In this document: piece by piece, positions 17,661 to 26,191 of the stretch
Position numbering within the stretch: position 1 is the stretch's first letter
How the letters are laid out: each line of letters starts with the position of its first letter
NCBI RefSeq assembly: GCF_048565625.1
Contig: NZ_JBLZUR010000002.1
Coordinates: 2,852,001-2,916,000, forward strand
Direction of reading: 5' to 3'
Source: JBLZUR01 sp048565625
Lineage (GTDB): Bacteria > Pseudomonadota > Alphaproteobacteria > Sphingomonadales > Sphingomonadaceae
Length of the DNA: 64,000 bases
The notes under the pieces: model-generated
Database searches by the model: none
What the model was told of the DNA's origin: nothing
The model's input: only the letters and a program-made list of their open reading frames with translations
Translations under genes and position numbers: made by a program

Positions 17661-18569
17661 CTACGAACACTTCGCGTCGGCCTTGGCTTTCGCAACGCGC
17701 CCCTTCAGCGGCTCGCCGATCTTCTCGCCATAGACGTCGGTCAACTCGCCATAGACCTTGCAGGCCTCGGCCGGCTTCTTCAGCTGGGTCAGCGCCTGGC
17801 CGAGATAATACAGGCTGTCCGGCGCGCGCTCGCCGCGCGGCATCTTCTGGTAGTTGGTGTAAAACGCCTCCGCCGCCTGCGCGGGCTTCCCCTCGTCCAG
17901 GAACGACCGGCCGAGCAGGTTCTGCGCATAGCTCGCCCGCTTGTGCTTGGGATATTTGGCGACCACCTCGCGCAGCGCCGCCTCGGCCTCGGGGTACTTC
18001 TTCGCCTCCCACAGCCGGTATCCCGCCATATAGGCGTCCTCACCCGCATCACCGGTGGAAGGAGGGCCTGCGGACGCGCTGACCGGGGTCTCCGCCGCTG
18101 GCGTGGCCTTCACTGGAGCCGGGGTAGACGGACCGGTGGTGAACGGAGAGCCCGCGCCCCCCGCCGCCGGAGCCGCAATCGCCGCCGGAGCATTGCCCTC
18201 CAGCGCGGCGATACGCGCCGCATGATCCGCCTTCACCTTCGCCCAGTCGGCTTCGAGCTGGCGAACCTTGAACCCGTTCTCCTCCGACTGCGCGGTCAGG
18301 CGAGCCAATTCCTTCTCCAGCGCATCCACCCGTGCGGACAGCTCCTCAACCGCGCCGACGGACGGCGTGCCAGCAGCGACCGGGGCGACGGCCGGTGGCG
18401 CGATCTCGGCATCGAAATAGTCCGGGTTCGCGCCGGGGAAGACCTTGCGCTGCACGGCGCGCAGCTGCTTCTCGACCTTGGTCACGCGCCCTTCCAGCGC
18501 GGCATCCTGCCCCAGCGCCGTACCCGATGTAGAGGCCAGCAACAGGCCGGCGATCACCAACTTCCGCAT
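17661..18569 (-). CDS. cpoB: Cell division coordinator CpoB / YbgF-like protein
   Basis: Periplasmic TPR protein that in E. coli coordinates PBP1B activity with Tol-Pal constriction. The product (about 302 residues) has a signal peptide (MRKLVIAGLLLASTSGTALG), an N-terminal coiled-coil (VEELSARVDALEKELARL), an Ala/Pro-rich linker and a C-terminal TPR block from DAYMAGYRLWEAKKYPEAE onward. The ATG at 18569 was preferred to one four codons upstream because GAGGGG lies five bases before it. No tol-pal genes are in the window. It is 47 bases downstream of rodZ on the same strand. Confidence 0.85.
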   Translation of the reverse strand: MRKLVIAGLLLASTSGTALGQDAALEGRVTKVEKQLRAVQRKVFPGANPDYFDAEIAPPAVAPVAAGTPSVGAVEELSARVDALEKELARLTAQSEENGFKVRQLEADWAKVKADHAARIAALEGNAPAAIAAPAAGGAGSPFTTGPSTPAPVKATPAAETPVSASAGPPSTGDAGEDAYMAGYRLWEAKKYPEAEAALREVVAKYPKHKRASYAQNLLGRSFLDEGKPAQAAEAFYTNYQKMPRGERAPDSLYYLGQALTQLKKPAEACKVYGELTDVYGEKIGEPLKGRVAKAKADAKCS

Positions 18570-18628
18570 CGCACCCCTCATTCCGATCGACTTTGGCCTT
18601 AGTGGCAGCGCATCCCTGTCGCCAGCCT

Positions 18629-19450
18629 TTACGGCGTCGGCGCGGCAGGCGCGGCGGGCGTGACCGGGGCGGCGGCGCGGGCGAGCAGCGCGTCGGCCTT
18701 CAGGCTGACGTCCTTCACCAGCCGCTCCGGCGGGCCGAGCGCCGGAATCGCCTGCGTGCCGACCGTGACGTTCAGCACGTTGGGCCGGCCGGTGCGGATC
18801 ATCGGATCGGCGGCGGTCGGCGGCACGTCATAGCGCTGCCCGGCGGCGAGCGTCCCCATGAACAGGGTCGTCGCACCATCGGTGATCTTCACCCAGACCG
18901 GCTCGGCGGGGGTCAGCGCGACATTGCGCGCGACGGCGACCGGTGCTGCGGGTGCGACCACGGGTGCGCTCGGCCGATCCACCGGCGTCGGCGCGCCTGC
19001 GGGGTCCGGCGGGTTGAGGCCAGCCGCCGTGCGCATCGCCGCATCGGGATCGGCCCCGCCGATATCGTAGCCGCGCCACAGGCCATAGCCGCCGATCAGC
19101 AGCACCGCGATGATCAGCGCGGTGACCGCCAGCCATTTCGGCGGAATGCGCGTCGGATCGGCGGGGGCCGCCGCGATCGCCGCCGGCCGCGCCACGTCCG
19201 CGCCCGCCATCTCGGCACGGAAGGCAGCCCCGGTCTCCTGCGGATCAAGGCCGATCACGCGGGCATAGGATTTGACGAAGCCGACCGCATAAGGCGCGGC
19301 CGGAATGTTCGCGAAATCGCCGCTTTCAATCGCTTTTAGATGGCGCAGCGGGATGCGCGTCTGTTCCGCGACCTGCTCCAGCGACAAGTCGCGCGCGATG
19401 CGGGCCTCGCGGAGCCGCGCCCCGACGCCGCCTGGCTGGTCAGAATTCAT
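18629..19450 (-). CDS. rodZ: RodZ-like HTH and DUF4115 membrane protein
   Basis: Cytoskeletal adaptor family that links MreB to the elongation machinery. The product has an N-terminal HTH_25 domain (LREARIARDLSLEQVAEQTR and IPLRHLKAIESGDF), one transmembrane helix (WLAVTALIIAVLLIGGYGLW), a Pro/Ala-rich linker, and a C-terminal DUF4115 domain (EPVWVKITDGATTLFMGTL with PPERLVKDVSL). The ATG at 19450 is preferred because GAGG lies before it; two in-frame starts upstream (ATG 19468, GTG 19498) add up to 16 residues. It is in line with ptsP upstream and cpoB downstream. Confidence 0.85.
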   Translation of the reverse strand: MNSDQPGGVGARLREARIARDLSLEQVAEQTRIPLRHLKAIESGDFANIPAAPYAVGFVKSYARVIGLDPQETGAAFRAEMAGADVARPAAIAAAPADPTRIPPKWLAVTALIIAVLLIGGYGLWRGYDIGGADPDAAMRTAAGLNPPDPAGAPTPVDRPSAPVVAPAAPVAVARNVALTPAEPVWVKITDGATTLFMGTLAAGQRYDVPPTAADPMIRTGRPNVLNVTVGTQAIPALGPPERLVKDVSLKADALLARAAAPVTPAAPAAPTP

Positions 19451-19554
19451 GGCCTCCTCGACATCCATCAAAAGCGGCCTTTTTTTGCTGTGTTCCACCG
19501 GCGCGGTTGATTCATGTCACAAATGCCGGGGCACCTTGTCAAATCGAACCGCGC

Positions 19555-21831
19555 TCAGCCGACCGCGACGCCGTTCCCCTCGGCCCAGTTCTGCAATGCG
19601 GTGCGGAAATCGCGCGGTGGCCTGGCGAGCATATCCGGCAGCGCGGCGCGCAGGGCACCGACGTCGAGGCTGCGGATCATCGCCTTGACCGGGCCGACCG
19701 CCGCCGGCGTGATCGACAGCCGCTCGATGCCGAGGCCGATCAGCGTCATCGCCTCCAGCGTGCGGCCGCCCATCTCCCCGCAGACGCCGATCTTCACCCC
19801 TGCCGCGCTGGTCTGCGCCGTCACCCGCGCCAGGAAGCGGAGGATCGCCGGGCTCAGCCAGTCATAGCGCTCGGCAAGCTTCGGATGCGCCCGGTCCGCC
19901 GCGAACAGGAACTGGGTCAGGTCGTTGGTGCCGATCGACAGGAAGTCGAGCTTGGGGAGGATCAGGTCCAGCACCTCGGCGAGCGCCGGCACCTCCAGCA
20001 TCACGCCATAGCGGATCTCGGCAGGGCCCGGCCGGCCGCGATCGGCGATCCAGCGCCGCTGCGCCTCGACCAGATCGCGCGCCTCGTCAAACTCCCAGGG
20101 CTCGGACACCATCGGGAACATGACGTTCAGCGTCCGTCCCGCCGCCGCGTCCAGCAACGCGCGTGCCTGCGCCTTCATCAGCGCATCGCGTTCGAGGGCG
20201 AGGCGCAAAGCGCGCCAGCCCATCGCCGGGTTCTCCTCCTCCTCGTCGGCGGCATTCATATAGGGGAGCGCCTTGTCCCCCCCGATGTCCACCGTGCGAA
20301 AGATCACCGGCCGGTCGCCCGCGCGCTCCAGCACCTCGCGATAGAGCCGCGTCTGCTGCTGCCGCTGCGGCAGGGTCGCGGAGACCAGGAACTGGAACTC
20401 GGTGCGGAACAGGCCGATGCCGTCCGCGCCCGTAACATCCAGCGCCGCGAGATCGTCGCGCAAACCCGCATTGATCATCAAGTCGATGCGCCGACCGTCG
20501 GCGGTCACCGGCGGCAGCTCGCGCAATGCCGCGAAGCCCGCCCGCCGCTTCTGCGTCAGCGCCAGCTTGGCGTCGAACGCCTCCAGCATCGGCGGCGTCG
20601 GCCGCACCGTCGCGACCCCCTGTCCGACGTCCAGGAGCAGATAGTCGCCCTCGCCGATCGTCCGCCGCACGTCCTTGACCCGGCCCAGCACCGGCACCCC
20701 CATCGCCCGCGCGACGATGGTGACATGGGCGGTCAGCGACCCTTCCTCCAGAACCACGCCCTTCAGCCGGCGCCGGTCGTATTCGAGAAGCTCCGCCGGC
20801 CCAAGGTTGCGTGCGATCAGGATGGTGTCCTCACGCAGGCCCAGCTGCGCCGCCGTGCCCAGCTGCCCCGACACGATCCGCAGCAGCCGGTTGGACAGGT
20901 CCTCCAGGTCGTGCATCCGGTCGGCGAGGAGCGGATCGTCGATCTCGCGCATCCGCATCCGCGTCCGCTGCTGCACCCGCTCGATCGCCGCCTCGGCGGT
21001 CAGGCCGCTGTCGATCGCCTCGTTGATGCGACGGCTCCAGCCCTCGTCATAGGCGAACATCTTGTAGGTGGCGAGGACGTCCTGATGCTCGCCCGCCACG
21101 CCGAACTCGGCCTGGCTGGTCATGCGGTCGATCTGCTCGCGCATCTTGGCGAAGGCGGAATAGACCCGCTGCCGCTCAATCTCGGTATCCTCGGCGACGG
21201 TGTGCTCGATGTTGACGCGCGGCTGGTGATAGACCGCCTTGCCCGCCGCCATGCCATCGACCAGCTTCAGGCCGGTCAGGCGGATGTCGCTGGTGTCGCG
21301 CGCCGTGCCGCCCTCGCCCCGCGCGCTGTCGTCGATCAGCCCCGCGCCCGCGATCAGCTCGGCCAGCACCATGGCCACGGTCTGCAGCGCCTCGATTTCG
21401 ACATCATCGTATCGGCGGCGGTCGGCATGCTGCACCGTCAGCACGCCGACCGATCGCTCGCGCCGCACGATCGGCACGCCGGCAAAGCTGTGGAACAGAT
21501 CCTCCCCCGTCTCGGGATTGTGCACGAAATCCGGGTGGCTGGTCGCCTCGGCCAGGTTCAGCGTCTCGACCCGCTCGGCGATGGTGCCGGTCAGCCCCTC
21601 GCCCATCGCCAGCTTGGTGACGTGCACCGCCTCCTGCTTCAGCCCGCGCGTCGCGAACAGCTCCAGCACGCCTTCGCGAAGCAGGTAGATCGAGCACACC
21701 TCGGTATTCAGCGCCTCGCCGATGATCTGCACCACCTGGTTCAGCTTCGCCTGCGCCGCCGACCGTGCCGCCATCACATCGTGCAACCGCGTCAGGATCT
21801 CGCGGGCGGCGGAGGCAGCGGTGGTGACCAT
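19555..21831 (-). CDS. ptsP: Phosphoenolpyruvate-protein phosphotransferase PtsP (EI-Ntr)
   Basis: First enzyme of the nitrogen PTS, passing phosphate from PEP to NPr. The 758-residue product has an N-terminal GAF domain (about 20-165), an EI N-terminal domain with the phosphohistidine His369 in SLTAHVTIVARAMG, and a C-terminal PEP-binding TIM barrel with GLFRTEFQFL, FPMVSEPWE and GVCGEMGGRTLEAM. SIGTNDLTQFLFAADR is the conserved signature. The His context LTAH differs from the more common VTSH but keeps the catalytic residue. A long open frame on the opposite strand is a composition artefact. Confidence 0.95.
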   Translation of the reverse strand: MVTTAASAAREILTRLHDVMAARSAAQAKLNQVVQIIGEALNTEVCSIYLLREGVLELFATRGLKQEAVHVTKLAMGEGLTGTIAERVETLNLAEATSHPDFVHNPETGEDLFHSFAGVPIVRRERSVGVLTVQHADRRRYDDVEIEALQTVAMVLAELIAGAGLIDDSARGEGGTARDTSDIRLTGLKLVDGMAAGKAVYHQPRVNIEHTVAEDTEIERQRVYSAFAKMREQIDRMTSQAEFGVAGEHQDVLATYKMFAYDEGWSRRINEAIDSGLTAEAAIERVQQRTRMRMREIDDPLLADRMHDLEDLSNRLLRIVSGQLGTAAQLGLREDTILIARNLGPAELLEYDRRRLKGVVLEEGSLTAHVTIVARAMGVPVLGRVKDVRRTIGEGDYLLLDVGQGVATVRPTPPMLEAFDAKLALTQKRRAGFAALRELPPVTADGRRIDLMINAGLRDDLAALDVTGADGIGLFRTEFQFLVSATLPQRQQQTRLYREVLERAGDRPVIFRTVDIGGDKALPYMNAADEEEENPAMGWRALRLALERDALMKAQARALLDAAAGRTLNVMFPMVSEPWEFDEARDLVEAQRRWIADRGRPGPAEIRYGVMLEVPALAEVLDLILPKLDFLSIGTNDLTQFLFAADRAHPKLAERYDWLSPAILRFLARVTAQTSAAGVKIGVCGEMGGRTLEAMTLIGLGIERLSITPAAVGPVKAMIRSLDVGALRAALPDMLARPPRDFRTALQNWAEGNGVAVG

Positions 21832-22072
21832 GCCAGACGCTTAACGAACGGCCCGCAGCCTCGCCATAAAGAAAGTCGGGACCGGCGAACGCATTCGGAC
21901 AGCCGCATCAGCCCAACACCCTTGAGTTTGCGGGGGAGAATCGCTAAGGGCCGCCCCTCACGACGTGGGACCTGTCCTGCGGCGACTCGTTTTATGGCTT
22001 TCGTGCGTGTGCCGTTCGGATCGTCTGGTCCTGGTCCGGCGGGCGCATCGCGACTGGAGAGTGACTTCGTTT

Positions 22073-22279
22073 ATGCAGATCATGGTTCGCGACAACAATG
22101 TCGATCAGGCCCTTCGCGCGCTTAAGAAGAAGCTGCAGCGTGAGGGCGTGTACCGCGAAATGAAGCTGCGCCGTCACTACGAGAAGCCCTCCGAAAAGCG
22201 TGCGCGCGAGCGTGCGGCCGCCGTCCGCCGCGCCCGCAAGCTGGAGCGCAAGCGCGCCGAGCGCGACGGCGTCCGGTAA
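22073..22279 (+). CDS. rpsU: 30S ribosomal protein S21
   Basis: A 68-residue basic protein of the small subunit, needed for initiation on mRNAs with Shine-Dalgarno sites. It is almost entirely the S21 family signature: VRDNNVDQALRALKKKLQRE, then REMKLRRHYEKPSEKRARE, then an Arg/Lys-rich C-terminal helix. The first ATG (22073, MQIMVRDN) fits family length. The open frame extends upstream, but that part is not S21-like. A perfect palindrome at 22297-22315 follows the stop. Confidence 0.97.
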   Translation: MQIMVRDNNVDQALRALKKKLQREGVYREMKLRRHYEKPSEKRARERAAAVRRARKLERKRAERDGVR

Positions 22280-22348
22280 GAACCGGACCCGTTTCCCGCG
22301 CAACGTCGTTGCGCGCCTGCTGTATCTTGCCTGTCCTTCGGGGGTCCG

Positions 22349-22825
22349 ATGTCGATTACCGCCGTCCCGCTGCACCCCATCAAGAAGGGCTCGCTGACCA
22401 AGCTCTGGATCGGCATCGCCGCGCTCGCCATCGTCGGCGGCGCGGTTGCGATCGCTCAGACCTCGGACCATCACGGCCCGACGGCGGTCGCCACGTCGGG
22501 CATCAAGCTGACCACGCTGAAGGACGGCAAGGGTCCGGCGCCGACCGATGCCGACCTGGTCCAGCTGCACTACACCGGCAAGCTCGCGAGCGACGGCACG
22601 GTCTTCGATTCGACCTCCGGCGGTGAGCCTGCGGTGTTCCCGGTGCAGGGGCTGATCCCCGGCTTCACCGAAGGGCTGAAGCTGATGCATCCGGGCGGCA
22701 AGTACCGCCTCTTCATCCCCGCCGCGCTCGGCTACGGCGCGGAACAGGCCGGCCCGATCCCGCCGAACTCCGACCTCGTCTTCGACGTCGAACTCCTCGC
22801 CGTCCAGCCGGGCGTCGCGCGCTGA
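22349..22825 (+). CDS. FKBP-type peptidyl-prolyl cis-trans isomerase
   Basis: Proline isomerase and folding helper, 158 residues. The N-terminus has a membrane anchor or signal (LWIGIAALAIVGGAVAIA), so the domain should face the periplasm. The FKBP domain starts near residue 50 and contains VQLHYTGKLASDGTVFDST, the loop GLIPGFTEGLKLM, and LGYGAEQAGPIPPNSDLVFD, with the key aromatic and Asp residues in place. It follows rpsU by about 70 bases in the same direction. Repeat B3 begins just after the stop. Confidence 0.9.
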   Translation: MSITAVPLHPIKKGSLTKLWIGIAALAIVGGAVAIAQTSDHHGPTAVATSGIKLTTLKDGKGPAPTDADLVQLHYTGKLASDGTVFDSTSGGEPAVFPVQGLIPGFTEGLKLMHPGGKYRLFIPAALGYGAEQAGPIPPNSDLVFDVELLAVQPGVAR

Positions 22826-22835
22826 CGTAGTTTCC

Positions 22836-22973
22836 ATCCTCCCCCGCAAGGGGGAGGTGTCAGGCTTGACTGACGGAGGGGGAGGACAGCGGCCAGCGCT
22901 CAATTTCAGAGGAAAGTCGCAGTCCGCCCCCTCCGTCGCCTTACGGCGCCACCTCCCCCTGGCGGGGGAGGAT
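22836..22973. repeat. Palindromic repeat family B, copy 3
   Basis: The left end ATCCTCCCCCGCAAGGGGGA is followed by GACGGAGGGGGAGG; the right end has CCCCCTCCGTCGCC, GGCGCCACC and CTCCCCCTGGCGGGGGAGGA. It is a sister of copies 2 and 4. It lies between the convergent FKBP and AI-2E-type genes and ends seven bases from the latter's stop, so it could serve as a bidirectional terminator-like structure. Confidence 0.85.
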
Positions 22974-22979
22974 CATTGG

Positions 22980-24035
22980 TCACCCCTCCGCCCGCTTCGC
23001 CGCCTCTTCGCTCCGCCGCTCCAGCGCGACCTTGATCATCGCCACGATCGGATCGGCGAGGAACAGGCCCATGATCCCGAACGCCGCCCCGAACAGCAGC
23101 TGCGCGCCCAGAACCAGCGCGGGGGCGAGGTCCACCGAGCGCTTCGCCACCATCGGCACGATCAGGTAGCCGTCGATGGTCTGTACCGAGACGTAGATCA
23201 CGATCGCCCAGATCCCCGGCTCGAACCCGGCCGAGAAGCCGACCAGCACCAGCAGCACGCCCGACACGATCGCCCCGATATTGGGCAGGAAGGCGAGCAG
23301 GCCGGTCAACAGGCCGAGCAGCGCCGCCATCGGAATGCCGACCATCGCCGCGAAGATGCCGGTGAACACACCCTCCACGGCCATGCCGACCAAGCGGCCG
23401 AACATCAGCAGGCGCAAGTTCCGCGCCATGCGCCCGGCGGTCACGTAGAACGGCTGCCGGCTTTCCATCGGCAGCATCCAGGCAAGGCCGCGCTCATAAA
23501 GACGTGGCTCGATGGCGATGAAGATGCCGAGGACGAGGATCATCGCCACGCTGGACAGGGCGCCGAGCGCGCTGCCGACGAACGACGTCACCTGACCCAG
23601 CGATCCCATCAGCTGCTTGCCGATCTCGTTGACCTGTGGCCCGCCGGTCGCGAGGCCCAGGCCGTGCGCCCAGTCGAGCAGGCGGTTGACCTGCGAGGTC
23701 ACCACCGCCCGCAGGGCATCGAACTGCGCGGCAAGCGTCGATCCCGTGAAGTAGAAGGTCCAGGCGAGAAAGGCGAAGACGCCGATGCACACCATTGCCA
23801 GACGCCAGCCGCGCCCGATCGGCAGCACCTTGCCGATCAGCCGCGCGCCGCCGTCTAGCATCGCTGCGAAGACGAGGGCTGCCACGATCAGCAGGATCGG
23901 CTGGATCAGGAACCAGAGTGCCACCACGGCGACGATGAGGGCGACCCAGACGCCGGCCCGCTTCAACTCGAATCGCACGGTGGCGTCGCGGAAGTCGGCG
24001 GGTCCGGGCTGTTCGACCTTCTGCTTGTCGCTCAT
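22980..24035 (-). CDS. AI-2E family transporter / PerM-type permease
   Basis: Multipass inner-membrane protein of the AI-2E transporter (PF01594/YdiK-PerM) family, 351 residues. The ATG at 24035 (MSDKQKVEQPG) overlaps the lepB stop in an ATGA arrangement. Helices start at WVALIVAVVALWFLIQPILL; the family's C-terminal set of helices includes ALLGLLTGLLAFLPNIGAIV and VQTIDGYLIVPMVAKRSVDL. Members export varied small solutes; a role in autoinducer-2 export is shown for few, and the substrate here is unknown. It is the last gene of the pyrE-pdxJ-acpS-lepB run. Confidence 0.85.
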   Translation of the reverse strand: MSDKQKVEQPGPADFRDATVRFELKRAGVWVALIVAVVALWFLIQPILLIVAALVFAAMLDGGARLIGKVLPIGRGWRLAMVCIGVFAFLAWTFYFTGSTLAAQFDALRAVVTSQVNRLLDWAHGLGLATGGPQVNEIGKQLMGSLGQVTSFVGSALGALSSVAMILVLGIFIAIEPRLYERGLAWMLPMESRQPFYVTAGRMARNLRLLMFGRLVGMAVEGVFTGIFAAMVGIPMAALLGLLTGLLAFLPNIGAIVSGVLLVLVGFSAGFEPGIWAIVIYVSVQTIDGYLIVPMVAKRSVDLAPALVLGAQLLFGAAFGIMGLFLADPIVAMIKVALERRSEEAAKRAEG

Positions 24036-24898
24036 CGTGCCGCCTCCGCCGGGTGTAGGCTGGTGCCGGCGCGTCCGCTGCGGAACGCGTCGATCCAGCT
24101 CTTCGGGTCGCTCCACTTCCACCCGCCGTTTAGCGAGAAGGTGATGAACTCCGCCCGCCCGCCGATATTCTCCAGCGGAATCGGCCCGCCCAGGCCGCGA
24201 TCGGCGGAAGAAACGCGGCTGTCGGCGGACTGGTCGCGATTGTCGCCCATCAGGAAGATCCGGTCCTCGGGCACGGTGATCTCCGGGAACTCGTCTACCT
24301 GCTCGAACTCGCCGAGGTCGATGGTGTCGTAGCTGCGCCCGTTCGGCAACGTCTCGCGATAGATCGGCAGGCTGCAATAGAGCCGCCCGTCCGGGCCGAC
24401 GATGCGCCGGTCGGCGACCTGCGGCTGATCGCAGGGCACATTGGCGTCGATGGGGATCAATCGGTCCGGCATCGCCTGCCGCTTCACCGCGACGCCGTTC
24501 AGATAAACCACCCCGCCGCGCAGGGCTATGCGGTCGCCGGGAAGCGCCATGACCCGCTTGATGTAATCGCTGGTCTCGCCCGGCGGAACTGCGATGACGA
24601 CGTCGCCCCGTTCCGGCACGCGGCCGAACAGCCGCCCCTTCAGCGGCGGCAGGACGTGGAACGATGGCGACACCCATGACCAGCCATAGGGATATTTGCT
24701 GACCACCAGCCGATCGCCCTTGAGGAGCGTCGGCATCATCGATTCGGACGGGATGTAGAACGGCTTCGCGACCAGGCTGTGGAAGCCGATGACGATGAGA
24801 AGCAGGACGAGGATGCTCCGCGCCTCCGCCAGCCAGTCGGTTCTTGGGGCGGGAATGTCGGAGGGTTCGGCGGTCATCGGGGCGCTGCGGTCGCTCAA
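24032..24898 (-). CDS. lepB: Signal peptidase I
   Basis: Membrane serine protease that removes signal peptides from Sec and Tat substrates. The 288-residue product has one N-terminal membrane helix (ILVLLLIVIGFHSLVAKPF), then box B with the nucleophile Ser in IPSESMMPTL, box D with the general-base Lys in YIKRVMALPGDRI, and box E GDNRDQSADSR. All catalytic parts are present. Start and stop overlap acpS upstream and the AI-2E-type gene downstream by four bases each, so the three are translationally coupled. Confidence 0.95.
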   Translation of the reverse strand: MSDRSAPMTAEPSDIPAPRTDWLAEARSILVLLLIVIGFHSLVAKPFYIPSESMMPTLLKGDRLVVSKYPYGWSWVSPSFHVLPPLKGRLFGRVPERGDVVIAVPPGETSDYIKRVMALPGDRIALRGGVVYLNGVAVKRQAMPDRLIPIDANVPCDQPQVADRRIVGPDGRLYCSLPIYRETLPNGRSYDTIDLGEFEQVDEFPEITVPEDRIFLMGDNRDQSADSRVSSADRGLGGPIPLENIGGRAEFITFSLNGGWKWSDPKSWIDAFRSGRAGTSLHPAEAAR

Positions 24899-25308
24899 GC
24901 AGGCATCTCCAGGCGGCGGGCTTCGAGGATGACGAACGCCTGGGCCCAGGGATGGTCGTCGGTCAGGGTCAGGTGGACCACGATGTCGTGGCCCGGCGGC
25001 GTCAACGCATCAAGCCGCGCCTTGGCCCCGCCGGAAAGTGCGAGCGTCGGGGCACCCGACGGCGCGTTGACCACGCCGATATCCTTCATGAACACGCCGG
25101 CCTTGAACCCCGTGCCCACCGCCTTGGAAAACGCCTCCTTTGCCGCGAATCGCTTGGCGTAGGTCCCCGCGCGGGTGAACGGCCGCCGCTCCGCCTTGGC
25201 CCGCTCGACCTCGGTAAACACGCGGGCAATAAACCGCGCGCCGAAGCGATCGAGCGAATTCTGGATGCGCTCGATATTGCACAGGTCGGAGCCAAGCCCG
25301 ATGATCAC
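24895..25308 (-). CDS. acpS: Holo-[acyl-carrier-protein] synthase
   Basis: Transfers 4'-phosphopantetheine from CoA to apo-ACP. The 137-residue product starts at a GTG at 25308 giving (M)IIGLGSDLCNIERI, the family N-terminus with the Mg-binding Asp; the open frame continues upstream only because it reads into repeat B5. RFAAKEAFSKAVGTG is the second signature, with the catalytic Glu/Lys. The ribosome site GAGGAGG lies eight bases before the GTG and is formed by the end of that repeat. It overlaps lepB by four bases. Confidence 0.94.
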   Translation of the reverse strand: MIIGLGSDLCNIERIQNSLDRFGARFIARVFTEVERAKAERRPFTRAGTYAKRFAAKEAFSKAVGTGFKAGVFMKDIGVVNAPSGAPTLALSGGAKARLDALTPPGHDIVVHLTLTDDHPWAQAFVILEARRLEMPA

Positions 25309-25316
25309 GACGTAAT

Positions 25317-25456
25317 CCTCCTCGCGCGAAGCGGGGGGAGGGGGACCAGCCGCAGGCTGGTGGAGGGGCCGCCGGCGCAGACGGCGGTTGCACCGCCGGC
25401 CCTCCACCACTCGGCTAGGGCCGAGCGGTCCCCCTCCCCATCTGCGATGGGGAGGA
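25317..25456. repeat. Palindromic repeat family B', copy 1
   Basis: A related long palindrome using GGGGGAGGGGGACC, a GCCGCAGGCTGG-type hairpin and TGGAGGGGCCG, then the inverted half GGCCCTCCACCA, TAGGGCCGAGCGGTCCCCC and TCCCCATC, closing in GATGGGGAGGAT. Similar elements are at 57816-57957 and 62047-62184. It lies between pdxJ and acpS inside their operon; its acpS-facing end supplies the acpS ribosome site. Confidence 0.82.
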
Positions 25457-25468
25457 TTTGCATGACCC

Positions 25469-26191
25469 TCACCGCGCCTGATCCATCAACACGCGCATCT
25501 GCCGCACGCTCTCGCCCAGCCCGGTGAAGATCGCCTCTCCCACCAGGAAATGCCCGATGTTCAGCTCCCGGATCTGCGGGATCGCGGCGATAGGCGTGAC
25601 ATTGTCGAAGGTCAGGCCATGGCCGGCATGCGGCTCGATCCCGTTCTTCGCGGCCAAAGCCGCCGCGTCGGCCAGACGGCGAAGCTCGTTCCCGTCCGCA
25701 TCGCCATGCGCATAGCGCCCGGTATGGAACTCCACGACCGGCGCGCCGAGCCGGATCGCCGCATCGATCTGCCGCGCGTCGGGTTCGATGAACAGCGACA
25801 CGCGGCACCCCGCCGCCCCCAGCTCCTTCACCATCGGCGCCAGCGTGTCGAACAGGCGCGCGGCGTCCAGACCGCCCTCGGTGGTCACCTCCTCGCGCCG
25901 CTCCGGCACGATGCACACCGCATGGGGGCGGTGGCGCAGCGCGATGGCCAGCATCTCCTTCGTCGCCGCCATTTCGAGGTTCAGCGGCACCGGCAGTTCG
26001 GCCGAAAGCCGCGCGATATCCGCGTCGGTGATGTGCCGCCGGTCCTCGCGCAGATGCGCGGTGATGCCGTCGGCGCCCGCCTCGACCGACAGCAGCGCCG
26101 CCCGCACCGGATCGGGGTAGCCCGCGCCCCGCGCATTCCGCACCGTCGCGACATGGTCGATGTTGACGCCGAGGCGGAGCGGCCCGCTCAT
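25469..26191 (-). CDS. pdxJ: Pyridoxine 5'-phosphate synthase
   Basis: Condenses 1-deoxyxylulose 5-phosphate with 3-amino-2-oxopropyl phosphate, the last ring-forming step of vitamin B6 synthesis. The 240-residue product has the family's opening LGVNIDHVATVRNARG, then LREDRRHI, NLEMAATKEMLAIAL and the C-terminal phosphate site NIGHFLVGEAIFTGL. Length is normal. Its start overlaps the pyrE stop by four bases, so it is coupled to pyrE; downstream, repeat B5 separates it from acpS. Confidence 0.95.
   Translation of the reverse strand: MSGPLRLGVNIDHVATVRNARGAGYPDPVRAALLSVEAGADGITAHLREDRRHITDADIARLSAELPVPLNLEMAATKEMLAIALRHRPHAVCIVPERREEVTTEGGLDAARLFDTLAPMVKELGAAGCRVSLFIEPDARQIDAAIRLGAPVVEFHTGRYAHGDADGNELRRLADAAALAAKNGIEPHAGHGLTFDNVTPIAAIPQIRELNIGHFLVGEAIFTGLGESVRQMRVLMDQAR

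Noticed and set aside
19507..22125. Open frame of about 870 codons on the plus strand opposite ptsP
   Set aside because: Arg/His/Gln-rich with no family features, and it runs through ptsP, whose protein is fully recognisable. High GC leaves few stops in this antisense frame.
22297..22315. Terminator after rpsU
   Set aside because: CGCGCAACG/CGTTGCGCG is a perfect palindrome but has a one-base loop and no T-tract, so it is not a convincing terminator.
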